The position numbers and the translations under genes are program-made. 38,612 bases of DNA from a virus, in the IMG/VR virus record IMGVR_UViG_3300042691_037568, positions 1-38,612 of that record. One strand, given 5' to 3'. Shown in pieces: positions 8,668-16,825 of the stretch (position 1 is its first letter; every line of letters starts with the position of its first letter). The notes under the pieces are model-generated. The model searched no databases. It worked only from the letters and a program-made list of their open reading frames with translations, and was not told the DNA's origin.

Positions 8668-11130
8668 TTATTTTACACTAACAATAATATCACCTTTTGA
8701 GATACCTATTTTTATAGTATCACCTTTCTTTATCTCACCATCTAACATTTTTTCTGCTATTGGGTCCTCTACATATTTTTGTATAGCTCTATTTAATGGT
8801 CTAGCTCCGTATTTTTCATCATAACCGTGTTCCACCAAAAAGTCTTTTAATTTTTGTGAAATTACAACCTTATAACCAAGTTCCAACATCCTATTTTCTA
8901 AGTCTTTTAAAGGTAGAGAAACAATTTTTTCAATATCTTCTTTTTCTAAAGACTTGAATATAATAATATCATCTAGCCTATTCAAAAATTCAGGTGAAAA
9001 AGCTTTTTTAACCGAATCATTGATGACGTTGTTTCTAATTTCTTCTAGGTTTTCAATTTTAGCTTTAGTTCCAAAACCAACACCTGTACCAAAATCTTGT
9101 AGTTTTCTGGCTCCTACATTTGATGTCATGATAATTAAAGTGTTTTTAAAATTTATTTTTCTACCTAAACTATCGGTTAAGAATCCTTCATCTAAAACTT
9201 GTAACAAAATGTTGAATATGTCTGGGTGTGCTTTTTCAATTTCATCTAATAACACAACAGAATACGGTTTTCTTCTAATCTTTTCAGTTAATTGTCCACC
9301 TTCTTCATAACCGACATACCCAGGAGGAGCTCCAATTAATTTGGATGTAGTATGTTTTTCCATATATTCAGACATATCAACTCTAATCATTGCTTCTTCG
9401 GAACCAAAAATATTCTTTGCCAACATTTTAGCTAAATGTGTTTTACCAACACCTGTAGGACCTAAGAAAATAAAAGACCCGATTGGTTTATCTTCTTTTT
9501 TAATTCCCATTCTATTTCTTCTGATAGCTTTAGATATCTGTTCAATAGCCACATCTTGACCAATTACGAGACCTTTTAGTTCTTCTGACATATTTTTAAG
9601 TTTTTCTAAATCAGATTGACTTATTTTGTTTACAGGAATACCAGTTATTTTAGCAACAACTTCCGCAACATCGTCTTCAGTAATAACTCTTCTATGGTTA
9701 TTCATTTTATCTAACCAAACTTTAGTTTTTTCATCTAATTCAGTTCTTAATCTTCTTTCTTCGTCCCTAAGGTTTGCGGCATCTTCATATTTTTGAGCTT
9801 TAATGACTTTCTTTTTAGTTTCTTCAATATCATTAATACTACCCTCTAAAGCCACAATTTCTTCAGGTGCTTCAATCTTAGTTTGACTTCTAGCACCAAC
9901 TTCATCTAATATATCTATAGCTTTGTCTGGTTGTTCTCTGTCTGTAATATATCTATCGGCTAATTTAACACAAGCCTCTATAGCACCTTCTTGGTATTCT
10001 ACTTTGTGATGTTCTTCGTATTTTTCTTTGATATTAGTCAATATTTTTAAAGTATCTTCACTAGATGGTGGGTCAATTAATACTGTTTGAAACCTTCTAG
10101 TTAAAGCCCCATCTTTTTCAAAATTTTCCCTAAATTCATCCAACGTTGTTGCTCCAATACATTGAATCTCACCTCTAGCTAAAGCCGGTTTTAGGATATT
10201 AGAAGCATCTAGAGAACCAGACGCGTTACCAGCACCAATCATTGTGTGTATTTCATCGATAAATAAAATAACATCATCAGTTTTTTCAAGTTCATCCATG
10301 ATACTTTTCATTCTTTCCTCAAACTGACCACGATACTTTGTACCAGCAACCAATAAAGCTAAATCAAGGGAAACTACTCTTTTACCGAATAAAACTCTAG
10401 GACAGTTTTTTTCAACAATTTTTAAAGCTAAACCTTCAACAATAGCAGTTTTACCAACACCCGGTTCACCAATCAATAGAGGATTATTTTTTTTCCTTCT
10501 AGATAAAACTTGTGTAACTCTTTCAATTTCATTATCCCTGCCAATAATAGGGTCAATTTTACCAGACTCAGCTAATTTAGTTATGTCCCTACCAAAATTA
10601 TCTAATACTGGTGTATTACTGTTTTCTTTGGTTTTTTTATTAAAACCACCTTGTTTTTCATTAAAATCGTCTGCAATTCCACTCATAGTTATTTCTTTTT
10701 TAATTTCTTTTATTTTTTCTTTAAAACTTTTATAAGTTATATCTTGATGCCATAAAACTTTGGTACAATCAAGACCTTTATTTTTTAATAAGGATAACAT
10801 TAAATGTTCACACCCTATATGGTTATCACCTAATTTATCTGACTCTAATTCAGAAACATTAAGTAGTAACCTAGATTCATTGTTTAAAGTTAGTATTTTT
10901 TTTTCTAAACTAGGGTTTTTTATTTTTAATCTTAAATAACCTTCTATTTTAGAAATTAAATCATCATTATTATGACCCATCAAACCCAATGTTTTAACAA
11001 CAATATTACTATCATCAGATAATATGGCCAATAATATGTGCTCAGGTTCAATAAAATTACCACCTAAATTGGTGGATTCAATGAAAGACCTTTTTATTGC
11101 TGATTTTATTTTTTCATCCAACGGTTTCAC
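8668..11130 (-). CDS. clpC: ClpC-type AAA+ chaperone ATPase
   Basis: This full-length 820-residue ClpC-like protein has a Clp N-domain (5-140) and a first AAA+ module with Walker A GEPGVGKT (221-228), Walker B VILFIDEI (287-294) and arginine-finger region GALTRRF. A short UVR-type middle region (about 434-465, QKYEDAANLRDEERRL) points to ClpC rather than ClpB. The second AAA+ module has GPTGVGKT (557-564), VVLLDEI (625-631) and a C-terminal D2-small domain. The ClpP-docking tripeptide VGF (684-686, in GTGVGFGTK) is kept, so it could work with host ClpP. It starts at a GTG placed just after a Bacteroidetes-type promoter. A likely job is redirecting host proteolysis or remodelling proteins. A whole ClpC gene in a phage is unusual. 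Confidence 0.88.
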   Translation of the reverse strand: MKPLDEKIKSAIKRSFIESTNLGGNFIEPEHILLAILSDDSNIVVKTLGLMGHNNDDLISKIEGYLRLKIKNPSLEKKILTLNNESRLLLNVSELESDKLGDNHIGCEHLMLSLLKNKGLDCTKVLWHQDITYKSFKEKIKEIKKEITMSGIADDFNEKQGGFNKKTKENSNTPVLDNFGRDITKLAESGKIDPIIGRDNEIERVTQVLSRRKKNNPLLIGEPGVGKTAIVEGLALKIVEKNCPRVLFGKRVVSLDLALLVAGTKYRGQFEERMKSIMDELEKTDDVILFIDEIHTMIGAGNASGSLDASNILKPALARGEIQCIGATTLDEFRENFEKDGALTRRFQTVLIDPPSSEDTLKILTNIKEKYEEHHKVEYQEGAIEACVKLADRYITDREQPDKAIDILDEVGARSQTKIEAPEEIVALEGSINDIEETKKKVIKAQKYEDAANLRDEERRLRTELDEKTKVWLDKMNNHRRVITEDDVAEVVAKITGIPVNKISQSDLEKLKNMSEELKGLVIGQDVAIEQISKAIRRNRMGIKKEDKPIGSFIFLGPTGVGKTHLAKMLAKNIFGSEEAMIRVDMSEYMEKHTTSKLIGAPPGYVGYEEGGQLTEKIRRKPYSVVLLDEIEKAHPDIFNILLQVLDEGFLTDSLGRKINFKNTLIIMTSNVGARKLQDFGTGVGFGTKAKIENLEEIRNNVINDSVKKAFSPEFLNRLDDIIIFKSLEKEDIEKIVSLPLKDLENRMLELGYKVVISQKLKDFLVEHGYDEKYGARPLNRAIQKYVEDPIAEKMLDGEIKKGDTIKIGISKGDIIVSVK

Positions 11131-11135
11131 TAACC

Positions 11136-11168
11136 AAATATAGTATAAACAAAAACATTTAACAAGCT
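11136..11168 (-). promoter_or_regulatory. Host-type (Bacteroidetes) promoter of clpC
   Basis: Read leftward, TTG is followed by a 20-base spacer and then TATATTTG. This matches the Bacteroidetes primary-sigma pattern TTG-N19/20-TAnnTTTG. The GTG start of clpC lies only about 4 bases after the element, so the mRNA may be leaderless. No ATATTTAT motif is present, which suggests early, host-polymerase expression. Confidence 0.55.
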
Positions 11169-11233
11169 TTTAAAAAACAAATTGTTATTGATAATTTTTT
11201 GTTTTGTTTTTATATTGGTTAAAATATTTTTTT

Positions 11234-11446
11234 ATGTATAAAAAATTAACTATTATTTTTAAAAATGATCCAAATTCTATGGATGATTTTGACGGAACAT
11301 ATTCTGTTAACTATGAAAAGGCTTCTTTTCAAGTTAGTGGTGATAATTTTATATTACACTTACAAAAAGAGGAAAAAAATGGTGACTCATATGTTGAGGG
11401 TCACATATTTCCATTAAAAATGATCAAAAATTATAAAGGTTTTTAA
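11234..11446 (+). CDS. Small hypothetical protein
   Basis: This is a 70-residue protein if started at the ATG (MYKKLTIIFKNDPNSMDD); an in-frame TTG thirty bases earlier is less likely. The pattern looks like a small beta-barrel or sheet protein (YSVNYEKASFQVSGDNFILHL). No family is recognised. Its stop is one base before the KTSC gene start, so the two are co-transcribed and diverge from clpC. Confidence 0.6.
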   Translation: MYKKLTIIFKNDPNSMDDFDGTYSVNYEKASFQVSGDNFILHLQKEEKNGDSYVEGHIFPLKMIKNYKGF

Positions 11447-11447
11447 A

Positions 11448-11744
11448 ATGCCAGTAATTAAAAAAACAGAAAGAAAAGATGGTGTTGTTGAATGTTTAAT
11501 AGACTCATCGAATATTTTATTATCGGAATATAATAAAATAGAAAAAACATTAAAAGTAACTTTTAAAGGTGGTACACAATATCTTTACAGGGATATATTA
11601 GATAGAGATTATGTAAGGTTTGAGGTTTCTGAAAGCCAAGGTTCTGTATTTAATAAAACAATGAAAAAATACAATTTTGATAAATTAGATAAAATAGATA
11701 CCACGTTATTAGTTGAGGAAATAAAAGAAAAGAAAAAAAATTAA
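11448..11744 (+). CDS. KTSC domain protein
   Basis: This 98-residue protein has the core of the KTSC domain: DSSNILLSEYNKIEKTLKVT, then FKGGTQYLYRDI and YVRFEVSESQGSVFNKTMKK. The domain is small, often found in phages and in lysyl-tRNA-synthetase-associated contexts, and has no settled function. Its last 4 bases overlap the stop of the convergent gene, with no room for a terminator between them. Confidence 0.75.
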   Translation: MPVIKKTERKDGVVECLIDSSNILLSEYNKIEKTLKVTFKGGTQYLYRDILDRDYVRFEVSESQGSVFNKTMKKYNFDKLDKIDTTLLVEEIKEKKKN

Positions 11745-12070
11745 GCTCTAGTAAAAGCTGTTACCTCTGTGATATCCATACAAGGCGGTTCCATTTCTGA
11801 CCTACTTCTAGCAACAAAAGTAAATATTGGACCTTCTGTGTACACAATATATTTTAAATCATCTTTTTCACTACCATAACTTAAAAATTTTATTACAATA
11901 TCTTCAAAACCATGTTCAGATAATTTTCTTTCAACTATACTCTTAACACTTTCACCAGTACATTCAATGTCTTTTAAAAATTGAGCAACTTCTATTGCAG
12001 AATAATCTGAAACCCTTCTTTCTACCAACTCATCTAATTGTGATTCTGTTATTCTAATTACTTTTTTCAT
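11741..12070 (-). CDS. Hypothetical protein with capsid-targeting-like N-terminus
   Basis: This 109-residue protein begins MKKVIRITESQLDELVERRV. That leader matches those of the genes at 26321, 26629 and 27167 (MKK-hydrophobic-I-K/R-L/I-T/N-E, then a second helix). The first I-x-E (ITE) is at residues 7-9, and KLSE follows near residue 50. The body (FLSYGSEKDDLKYIVYTEGP) resembles no family I know. It lies 3 bases after the GX3-repeat gene and is probably in its transcript. I infer a capsid-delivered protein, less surely than for the protease-linked copies because the second site lacks a clean I/L-x-E. Confidence 0.6.
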   Translation of the reverse strand: MKKVIRITESQLDELVERRVSDYSAIEVAQFLKDIECTGESVKSIVERKLSEHGFEDIVIKFLSYGSEKDDLKYIVYTEGPIFTFVARSRSEMEPPCMDITEVTAFTRA

Positions 12071-12073
12071 ATT

Positions 12074-12655
12074 TTAATAGTTTTCATCATAGTCCTCACC
12101 ATATTCTTCGGGGTCAAAACCGGACTCCCTTCTTTCTAAATCCTCAACTTCAATACCGGCTTCATATGCCCTTCCCTCTTCAAAGGCTTTATGGTAGGTT
12201 ACCTCAACGCCCTCATCGTAACCTTTTTCATGTCCATCAGATATACCATCATCGTATCCATCATCATAACCCTTATCATAACTTTCTTTTCTTATGTCTT
12301 CAGTATGATCATTTTCCTCTGTTTTACGTTCATCATAGCCCACACTATAGCCCTCACTATAACCTTCATTATAAGCATGATTATAAGCTTCTTGATGACC
12401 AATGTCAACACCTTCATTGTGACAATAATCACCAAAATGGTATAAAGCGGTAAATAAAGTTTTTAATTCATCTTTATTTAAACCTAACTTATGAATGGCT
12501 TTAGTAAGTTGACTTTCTTCAGGGTCTTTTCTATAACCAATATCACGAAGATCTCTAACTTTAGCAACAACCTCTTCCATTGTGGCAGGATTTATACCAC
12601 CAACCCAATCAAAGTCATTTTCTTCTTTTAGTATTTTCTTAATTAATTTTTTCAT
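12074..12655 (-). CDS. GX3-repeat protein with capsid-targeting-like leader
   Basis: I start at the second ATG (12655), because MKKLIKKILKE aligns with the other leaders; an ATG two codons earlier is possible. After ILKE the sequence ENDFDWVGGINP shares the DFDW module seen in other leader-bearing proteins. Two blocks (about residues 82-106 and 126-149) repeat Gly every four residues (YNEGYSEGYSVGYDE and YDKGYDDGYDDGISDGHEKG), as in deca-GX3/Yae1-like helices that pack by glycine ridges. The C-terminus is very acidic. The promoter motif is immediately upstream and shared with the divergent nucleotidyltransferase gene. The function is unknown; packaging into the capsid is inferred from the leader. 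Confidence 0.7.
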   Translation of the reverse strand: MKKLIKKILKEENDFDWVGGINPATMEEVVAKVRDLRDIGYRKDPEESQLTKAIHKLGLNKDELKTLFTALYHFGDYCHNEGVDIGHQEAYNHAYNEGYSEGYSVGYDERKTEENDHTEDIRKESYDKGYDDGYDDGISDGHEKGYDEGVEVTYHKAFEEGRAYEAGIEVEDLERRESGFDPEEYGEDYDENY

Positions 12656-12664
12656 TATCATTTA

Positions 12665-12684
12665 ATAAATATCGTGATATTTAT
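12665..12684. promoter_or_regulatory. Overlapping divergent promoters (inverted GATATTTAT repeat)
   Basis: ATAAATATC, two bases, then GATATTTAT form a perfect 9-base inverted repeat. Each arm is the gene-facing motif for one of the two divergent genes. The octamer end is 4 bases from the rightward ATG (12689) and 9 from the leftward ATG (12655). Confidence 0.65.
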
Positions 12685-12688
12685 GAAT

Positions 12689-13888
12689 ATGGATATAAAT
12701 GAGAAAAAAATTGAAAAAGCAAGTAGAAAAATAGACCTCTCAGGTTTTAAAATGCAAGATGAATTAAATCCTAAAATATGGGATGAAAATCAAAAAATGA
12801 AACCTGAAGTTAGAAAAAATTTATTAAAAATTGCTGATGATTTTTTTGAGTCTTTAGAAATACCCGATGTAGATATAGAAGATGTTTTTTTAATGGGTTC
12901 TTTAGCTAACTATAATTGGTCAAAATATTCTGATGTTGATTTACATATTTTAATTGATTATAAAGATGTTCCAGTGGATGAAGATTTAATATTAGATTTT
13001 TTTAAAGCAAAAACTTTTAAATGGTCACAAGAACATGATATCACAATTTATGGTTATGATGTTGAGCTTTATGTACAAAATATAGGTGAAGAATACCATT
13101 CAGAAGGTGTTTATTCTATTTTAAAAAATGAATGGGTTAGTGAACCAACAAAAAGAAAAATTACTATAAAAAGTAATTCAATTAAAAATAAAGCATCACA
13201 ATTAATGGATCGTATTGAGGGTCTATATGATTTATTATCGGATGAAGATGATTATGAAAAAGTAATCAGTGGTGTAGATAAATTAAAAAATAAAATTAAA
13301 AGAATGAGACAATCTGGACTTGAGTCTGGCGGTGAGTTCTCAATCGAAAATATGGTTTTTAAAGTTTTAAGAAGAAACGGTATGTTGGATAGACTTTATG
13401 ATATAAAAACTGTTGCATACGATAAATCCCTAACTTTAGAATCAAAAGAATTAAATACTTTATTAGAATCAATGACTAATGATGATTTAAATTGGATGAA
13501 AGAAATAAATCCTACACCAATAAAAAATGATATTGAGGGTGACCATGGTAAAGAATATGAAATAATTTTAGATTATTTTCGTAAAAATGGGGTTCAAAGG
13601 TATGGTAAATGGAAATACAATACTGATACCATGAGTGGTAGTGTAGAATGGTGGCAAGATGGTGAAAATGAGATTTTATTTTTTGCCACACCTTTTTGGA
13701 ATGGTGAACTTATTTTACCAATAGATTATCAGGCTGATATGGGTGATTATGATAGTGTTGAAATTATAGATTTACCCCAATTCTATTATGAAGAAGAATT
13801 AATAGAATGGTTAGAAAATAAATACCCTAAAATTGTCTCAAAAAATATTGAGGAATTTATGGGTGATTTAGGTCCTTTACCCGAATAA
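12689..13888 (+). CDS. Pol-beta-superfamily nucleotidyltransferase
   Basis: The start is ATG 12689; the GTG at 12674 and ATG at 12683 overlap the promoter motif. The 399-residue product shows the nucleotidyltransferase signature GSLANYNWSKYSDVDLHILI (residues 70-89), with metal-binding Asp82 and Asp84 and a third acidic site near 124-126 (YDVEL). Such enzymes add nucleotides to RNA, proteins or small molecules. The C-terminal third begins after LLESMTNDDLNWMKEINP (about 256-273), an internal copy of the L-x-E plus DFDW-like module, and forms a separate domain ending in EEFMGDLGPLPE. The target is unknown. The separate C-domain may relate to virion or prohead association. Confidence 0.75.
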   Translation: MDINEKKIEKASRKIDLSGFKMQDELNPKIWDENQKMKPEVRKNLLKIADDFFESLEIPDVDIEDVFLMGSLANYNWSKYSDVDLHILIDYKDVPVDEDLILDFFKAKTFKWSQEHDITIYGYDVELYVQNIGEEYHSEGVYSILKNEWVSEPTKRKITIKSNSIKNKASQLMDRIEGLYDLLSDEDDYEKVISGVDKLKNKIKRMRQSGLESGGEFSIENMVFKVLRRNGMLDRLYDIKTVAYDKSLTLESKELNTLLESMTNDDLNWMKEINPTPIKNDIEGDHGKEYEIILDYFRKNGVQRYGKWKYNTDTMSGSVEWWQDGENEILFFATPFWNGELILPIDYQADMGDYDSVEIIDLPQFYYEEELIEWLENKYPKIVSKNIEEFMGDLGPLPE

Positions 13889-13894
13889 AAAAAA

Positions 13895-14251
13895 ATGGTT
13901 AATTATAAAAAACATATAAATAAAAAAATGTATAAAAGTTTTATAGAAAAAATATCTAAAAACTATAAAAGGATATTAATTGGTTTAAAACAAGAAAACG
14001 AAGAAACTAAAGAAGCGTTTAATAAACTAGTTTTAGCTGTTAAAGAAAAACGTACCCTAACTAAAAAAGAAAAAAAGGAAATCGGTGACCAATTAAAAGA
14101 TTTATTAAAATTAAGTGGTTTTACTTTTGCTATAATATTACCAGGGGGTAGCATATATTTTATATTATCAAAAATCCCACAATTAAAAAAACATCTGATA
14201 CCTTCATCTTTTTTGGAAAAAATAGATGAAAAGGAACCTTTAAATAATTAA
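13895..14251 (+). CDS. LETM1-like small membrane protein
   Basis: This 118-residue protein has a charged N-terminal helix, then KEIGDQLKDLLKLSGFTFAI, ILPGGSIYFIL and LKKHLIPSSF. The order lysine-rich helix, single hydrophobic segment with PGGS, then a Leu-Ile-Pro-Ser-Ser-Phe end resembles the LETM1 membrane core (…LLPSSF). The ATG lies 6 bases after the nucleotidyltransferase stop. The family match is by pattern only, and the function in the phage is unknown. Confidence 0.55.
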   Translation: MVNYKKHINKKMYKSFIEKISKNYKRILIGLKQENEETKEAFNKLVLAVKEKRTLTKKEKKEIGDQLKDLLKLSGFTFAIILPGGSIYFILSKIPQLKKHLIPSSFLEKIDEKEPLNN

Positions 14252-14277
14252 AAAATAAAAATTTAAAGGATAATAAA

Positions 14278-14288
14278 CATATTTATAT
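14278..14288 (+). promoter_or_regulatory. ATATTTAT promoter motif before small virion-type gene
   Basis: CATATTTATAT lies 15 bases (octamer end to ATG) before the 14302 start, in an otherwise A-rich gap. Confidence 0.6.
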
Positions 14289-14301
14289 AGAAAAAGAAAT
14301 T

Positions 14302-14586
14302 ATGGATAGTTATTCAGTATTACATTTACCCACTAACGCAGTATATTCAGCATATACATATTATCAAGTATACGTTAACGCTGGTGGTACTTTAACATAT
14401 AAAGGTGTTGCTTTACCTTCACCAACGGGTGGTCCCATAGTATTAAATTTAACAGTTAATTCTTCATCAGACATATCTGGTACTGGTATCGCTTTATTAG
14501 GTAAGAAAAAACCTGAAGCATTTGCAAATGGTCCGGCTGGTCAAGGTGGTGTTAATACTGACGGTACTTGGAACATAAGGGGATAA
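14302..14586 (+). CDS. Small beta-rich virion-type protein
   Basis: This 94-residue protein (SVLHLPTNAVYSAYTYYQVY, then LTYKGVALPSPTGGPIVLNL and GTGIALLGKKK) has alternating beta strands. It resembles small structural proteins with a G-x-V-x-I-N-G core that occur near head and neck genes of marine myoviruses. It has a late-type promoter motif and lies just before a large acidic protein. I do not recognise a named family. A head-decoration or baseplate-accessory role is a guess from context. Confidence 0.6.
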   Translation: MDSYSVLHLPTNAVYSAYTYYQVYVNAGGTLTYKGVALPSPTGGPIVLNLTVNSSSDISGTGIALLGKKKPEAFANGPAGQGGVNTDGTWNIRG

Positions 14587-14603
14587 AAATAAAAAACTAT
14601 AAA

Positions 14604-16823
14604 ATGAGAAAAAGCACTATAGAAAGAATGTTACAATTGGCTGATATTAAACCAATTGTTACAGAAAATAAAATTATTATATCTAACTTTGAGTTGACCA
14701 AAAACTCTGTAGACGGTAAAACATACGCTATTGTTAGAGAAAACAAAAAATACCATATAAAAGAGGCACAAACAAAAGAAAATTTAAAAGAATCAGATTT
14801 TGATTATGTAGGTGGTGTTGCTAACAAAATGAAAAAATCTTTTAATTCTTTTAGTGACGCAACCAAACATTTAAATTTAATGTTTGAAGAGATAAACAAT
14901 CACCATGAAGTAAACTCTATTAACTTATTAGAATCTGACAATATTTTATCTGAGAAAAAGTTTGTTTTAAAATTAGGCAATAAAAAACAAAAAAAAGATG
15001 TTGCCCCCATTGAAGAACCATCTGAAGATATAGCTGGGTTTAATTTTGGTGATGAAGCTCCATCTGAGGATGCTGGTGACAAAAATTCTAAAGAAACTGA
15101 TAGTGGTTTTGGGTTTGGCGGTGATGAGGAATCTGAAGAAACCGATAGTGATTTTGGATTTGGTGGTGATGAGGAATCGGAAGAAACCGAACAACCAACA
15201 CCAGAAGAAAATAAAGATACTTTTAGTGATGAAGAAGATTTAGAATTAGAAGATTCTGACGATGAAATTAAAGATATCCAAAGTACTACTGGTAAGTTAG
15301 GTCAACAACTTAGAGATGTTGAGGATATTTCTTCTGATATGATGAAATGGGTCGCTAAATCTGTTTTATCCGCTTTAGATTTGGATAATATGAATTCGGA
15401 AGATAAAAAAGATATTATAAGAACTGTTAAGAAAACATCAGAAGAAGAATCAGATGATGATGTTGAAACAGATAAAGAAAGTTTTGACTTTGGTGATGAG
15501 GAAGAAAAAGTAGAAGAATCTTACGATTCTTATATGGATGATTCAGATCCTTTTGATGGTATGGATAAATATGTTAGCCCTAAACACGAAAGAAGAAGTA
15601 GATATTTTAGTGGTGAAGATTCAGAAAATGAATGGGGTTCAGATGATGATGTTTCTCACGAATTCCCATCAAAAGAAGATGTTGATGAATCATATGATTC
15701 TTATATGGGTGATAAATTTAATGAAAAAGCTTTTAATTCTTGGATGAAGGAAATGAGTGATATGGGGATTGTTACTGATGGTGGTTACGATTCTTATATG
15801 GAGGATGACCAAGATAAATATGAAAACCCTAAAGTAGCAGAACCAACAGATAAAAACGTTAAAGATAAATTATTATTTGATTCAGAAGATGATTCAGATG
15901 TTTTATATGGACCGAATTCTACAAAAAGATATGATAGGTCTGAAATGACAAGAGCTAAAAGACAGGCCGATAAAGATATGACCTCTCATTACTATAAACT
16001 TGGTACACCTGGTTATGAAGAAAGACCTTCTGAGGATTGGGCAAAACATAGATTACCCTATAATACTAATTTTGATTTTATGAGTGAAACTGATTATATG
16101 AATGAAGACCATTTGAATGTAGAAATGGAGACATATGAACAAGAACGTGCTTATGAAGACGTAGAAAAAGTGGTTAGAAGATATGGTATGGATGTTGAAT
16201 TAAGAAAAAAAGAAACTAGTGAAGACCCAGAAGAATCTTTAATTTATTTAGATATAATTGAAGGTGATAAAAAATTACTTGTAGCAAGAATTAATTCTGT
16301 AGGTAATATTGAGGTTGGTGAAATGAGTGGTAATAAATTTATTGGTGAACCTATTGACAGTGTTGAAGATTTTATCGAAATTTTTGGAGAAGATTTAACT
16401 TCAAAAGAAAAAAATAGTTTAGATATACTTAAAGACACAGAAATGAATCAACCAAAAAGGTCACCAAAAGAACAACCTGGTCAACCAGCAACAAAACCTG
16501 GCAAACCTGAAAGAAAAAACCCTTCAGAAAGGCCTTCAAGAAGACCATTTACTGCACCTCCTCATATTGAGCCAGGTGAAGGAACTGATCCGAAAGCTCG
16601 TGGAAGAAGAAGTTATATGAGTGATGACCCCACAATGGCATCATCTCCAGCACCATCTAAACCATCACCTTCTAAAGAACCAGCAACAAAACCTGGCAAA
16701 CCTGAAAGAAAAAACCCTTCAGAAAGGCCTTCAAGAAGACCATTTACTGCACCTCCTCATATTGAGCCAGGTGAAGGAACTGATCCGAAAGCGGGTTACA
16801 ATAAAGATGTAGATTTTGAATAA
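14604..16823 (+). CDS. Large acidic repeat protein with capsid-targeting-like leader
   Basis: The start is ATG 14604 (MRKSTIERMLQLADIKPIVTENK); an upstream in-frame TTG overlaps the previous gene and is unlikely. The 739-residue protein has I/L-x-E sites in its leader region (HIKE at 51-54, LKE at 61-63) followed at once by SDFDYVGGV, the DFDW module. Then come acidic tandem repeats (GFGFGGDEESEET), three YDSYM-D motifs (residues near 310, 365 and 395), and a Pro-rich tail with an exact 37-residue duplication. Much of it is probably disordered. It is likely an internal or scaffold-type virion protein processed by the prohead protease. No enzyme domain is visible. Confidence 0.7.
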   Translation: MRKSTIERMLQLADIKPIVTENKIIISNFELTKNSVDGKTYAIVRENKKYHIKEAQTKENLKESDFDYVGGVANKMKKSFNSFSDATKHLNLMFEEINNHHEVNSINLLESDNILSEKKFVLKLGNKKQKKDVAPIEEPSEDIAGFNFGDEAPSEDAGDKNSKETDSGFGFGGDEESEETDSDFGFGGDEESEETEQPTPEENKDTFSDEEDLELEDSDDEIKDIQSTTGKLGQQLRDVEDISSDMMKWVAKSVLSALDLDNMNSEDKKDIIRTVKKTSEEESDDDVETDKESFDFGDEEEKVEESYDSYMDDSDPFDGMDKYVSPKHERRSRYFSGEDSENEWGSDDDVSHEFPSKEDVDESYDSYMGDKFNEKAFNSWMKEMSDMGIVTDGGYDSYMEDDQDKYENPKVAEPTDKNVKDKLLFDSEDDSDVLYGPNSTKRYDRSEMTRAKRQADKDMTSHYYKLGTPGYEERPSEDWAKHRLPYNTNFDFMSETDYMNEDHLNVEMETYEQERAYEDVEKVVRRYGMDVELRKKETSEDPEESLIYLDIIEGDKKLLVARINSVGNIEVGEMSGNKFIGEPIDSVEDFIEIFGEDLTSKEKNSLDILKDTEMNQPKRSPKEQPGQPATKPGKPERKNPSERPSRRPFTAPPHIEPGEGTDPKARGRRSYMSDDPTMASSPAPSKPSPSKEPATKPGKPERKNPSERPSRRPFTAPPHIEPGEGTDPKAGYNKDVDFE
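15094..15189 (+). repeat. 45-base acidic tandem repeat in the large acidic protein
   Basis: Two adjacent near-identical units each encode DSxFGFGGDEESEET (15 residues, 45 bases) with a few synonymous differences. Confidence 0.7.
16485..16792 (+). repeat. Exact 113-base direct repeat (16485-16597 and 16680-16792)
   Basis: Two identical copies, 195 bases apart start to start, encode PATKPGKPERKNP through EGTDPKA in the C-terminal tail of the acidic protein. Identity at every base, including wobble positions, indicates a recent duplication or ongoing recombination. Confidence 0.9.
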
Positions 16824-16825
16824 AA

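Noticed and set aside
8954-9559. Plus-strand frames of 118 and 72 residues opposite clpC
   Set aside because: Both are antisense shadows of the strongly conserved ClpC second ATPase domain.
12166-12453. Overlapping plus-strand frames of about 84-95 residues with hydrophobic or His-rich content
   Set aside because: They are antisense to the GX3-repeat gene; the odd composition is a mirror of its Gly/Tyr/Asp codons.
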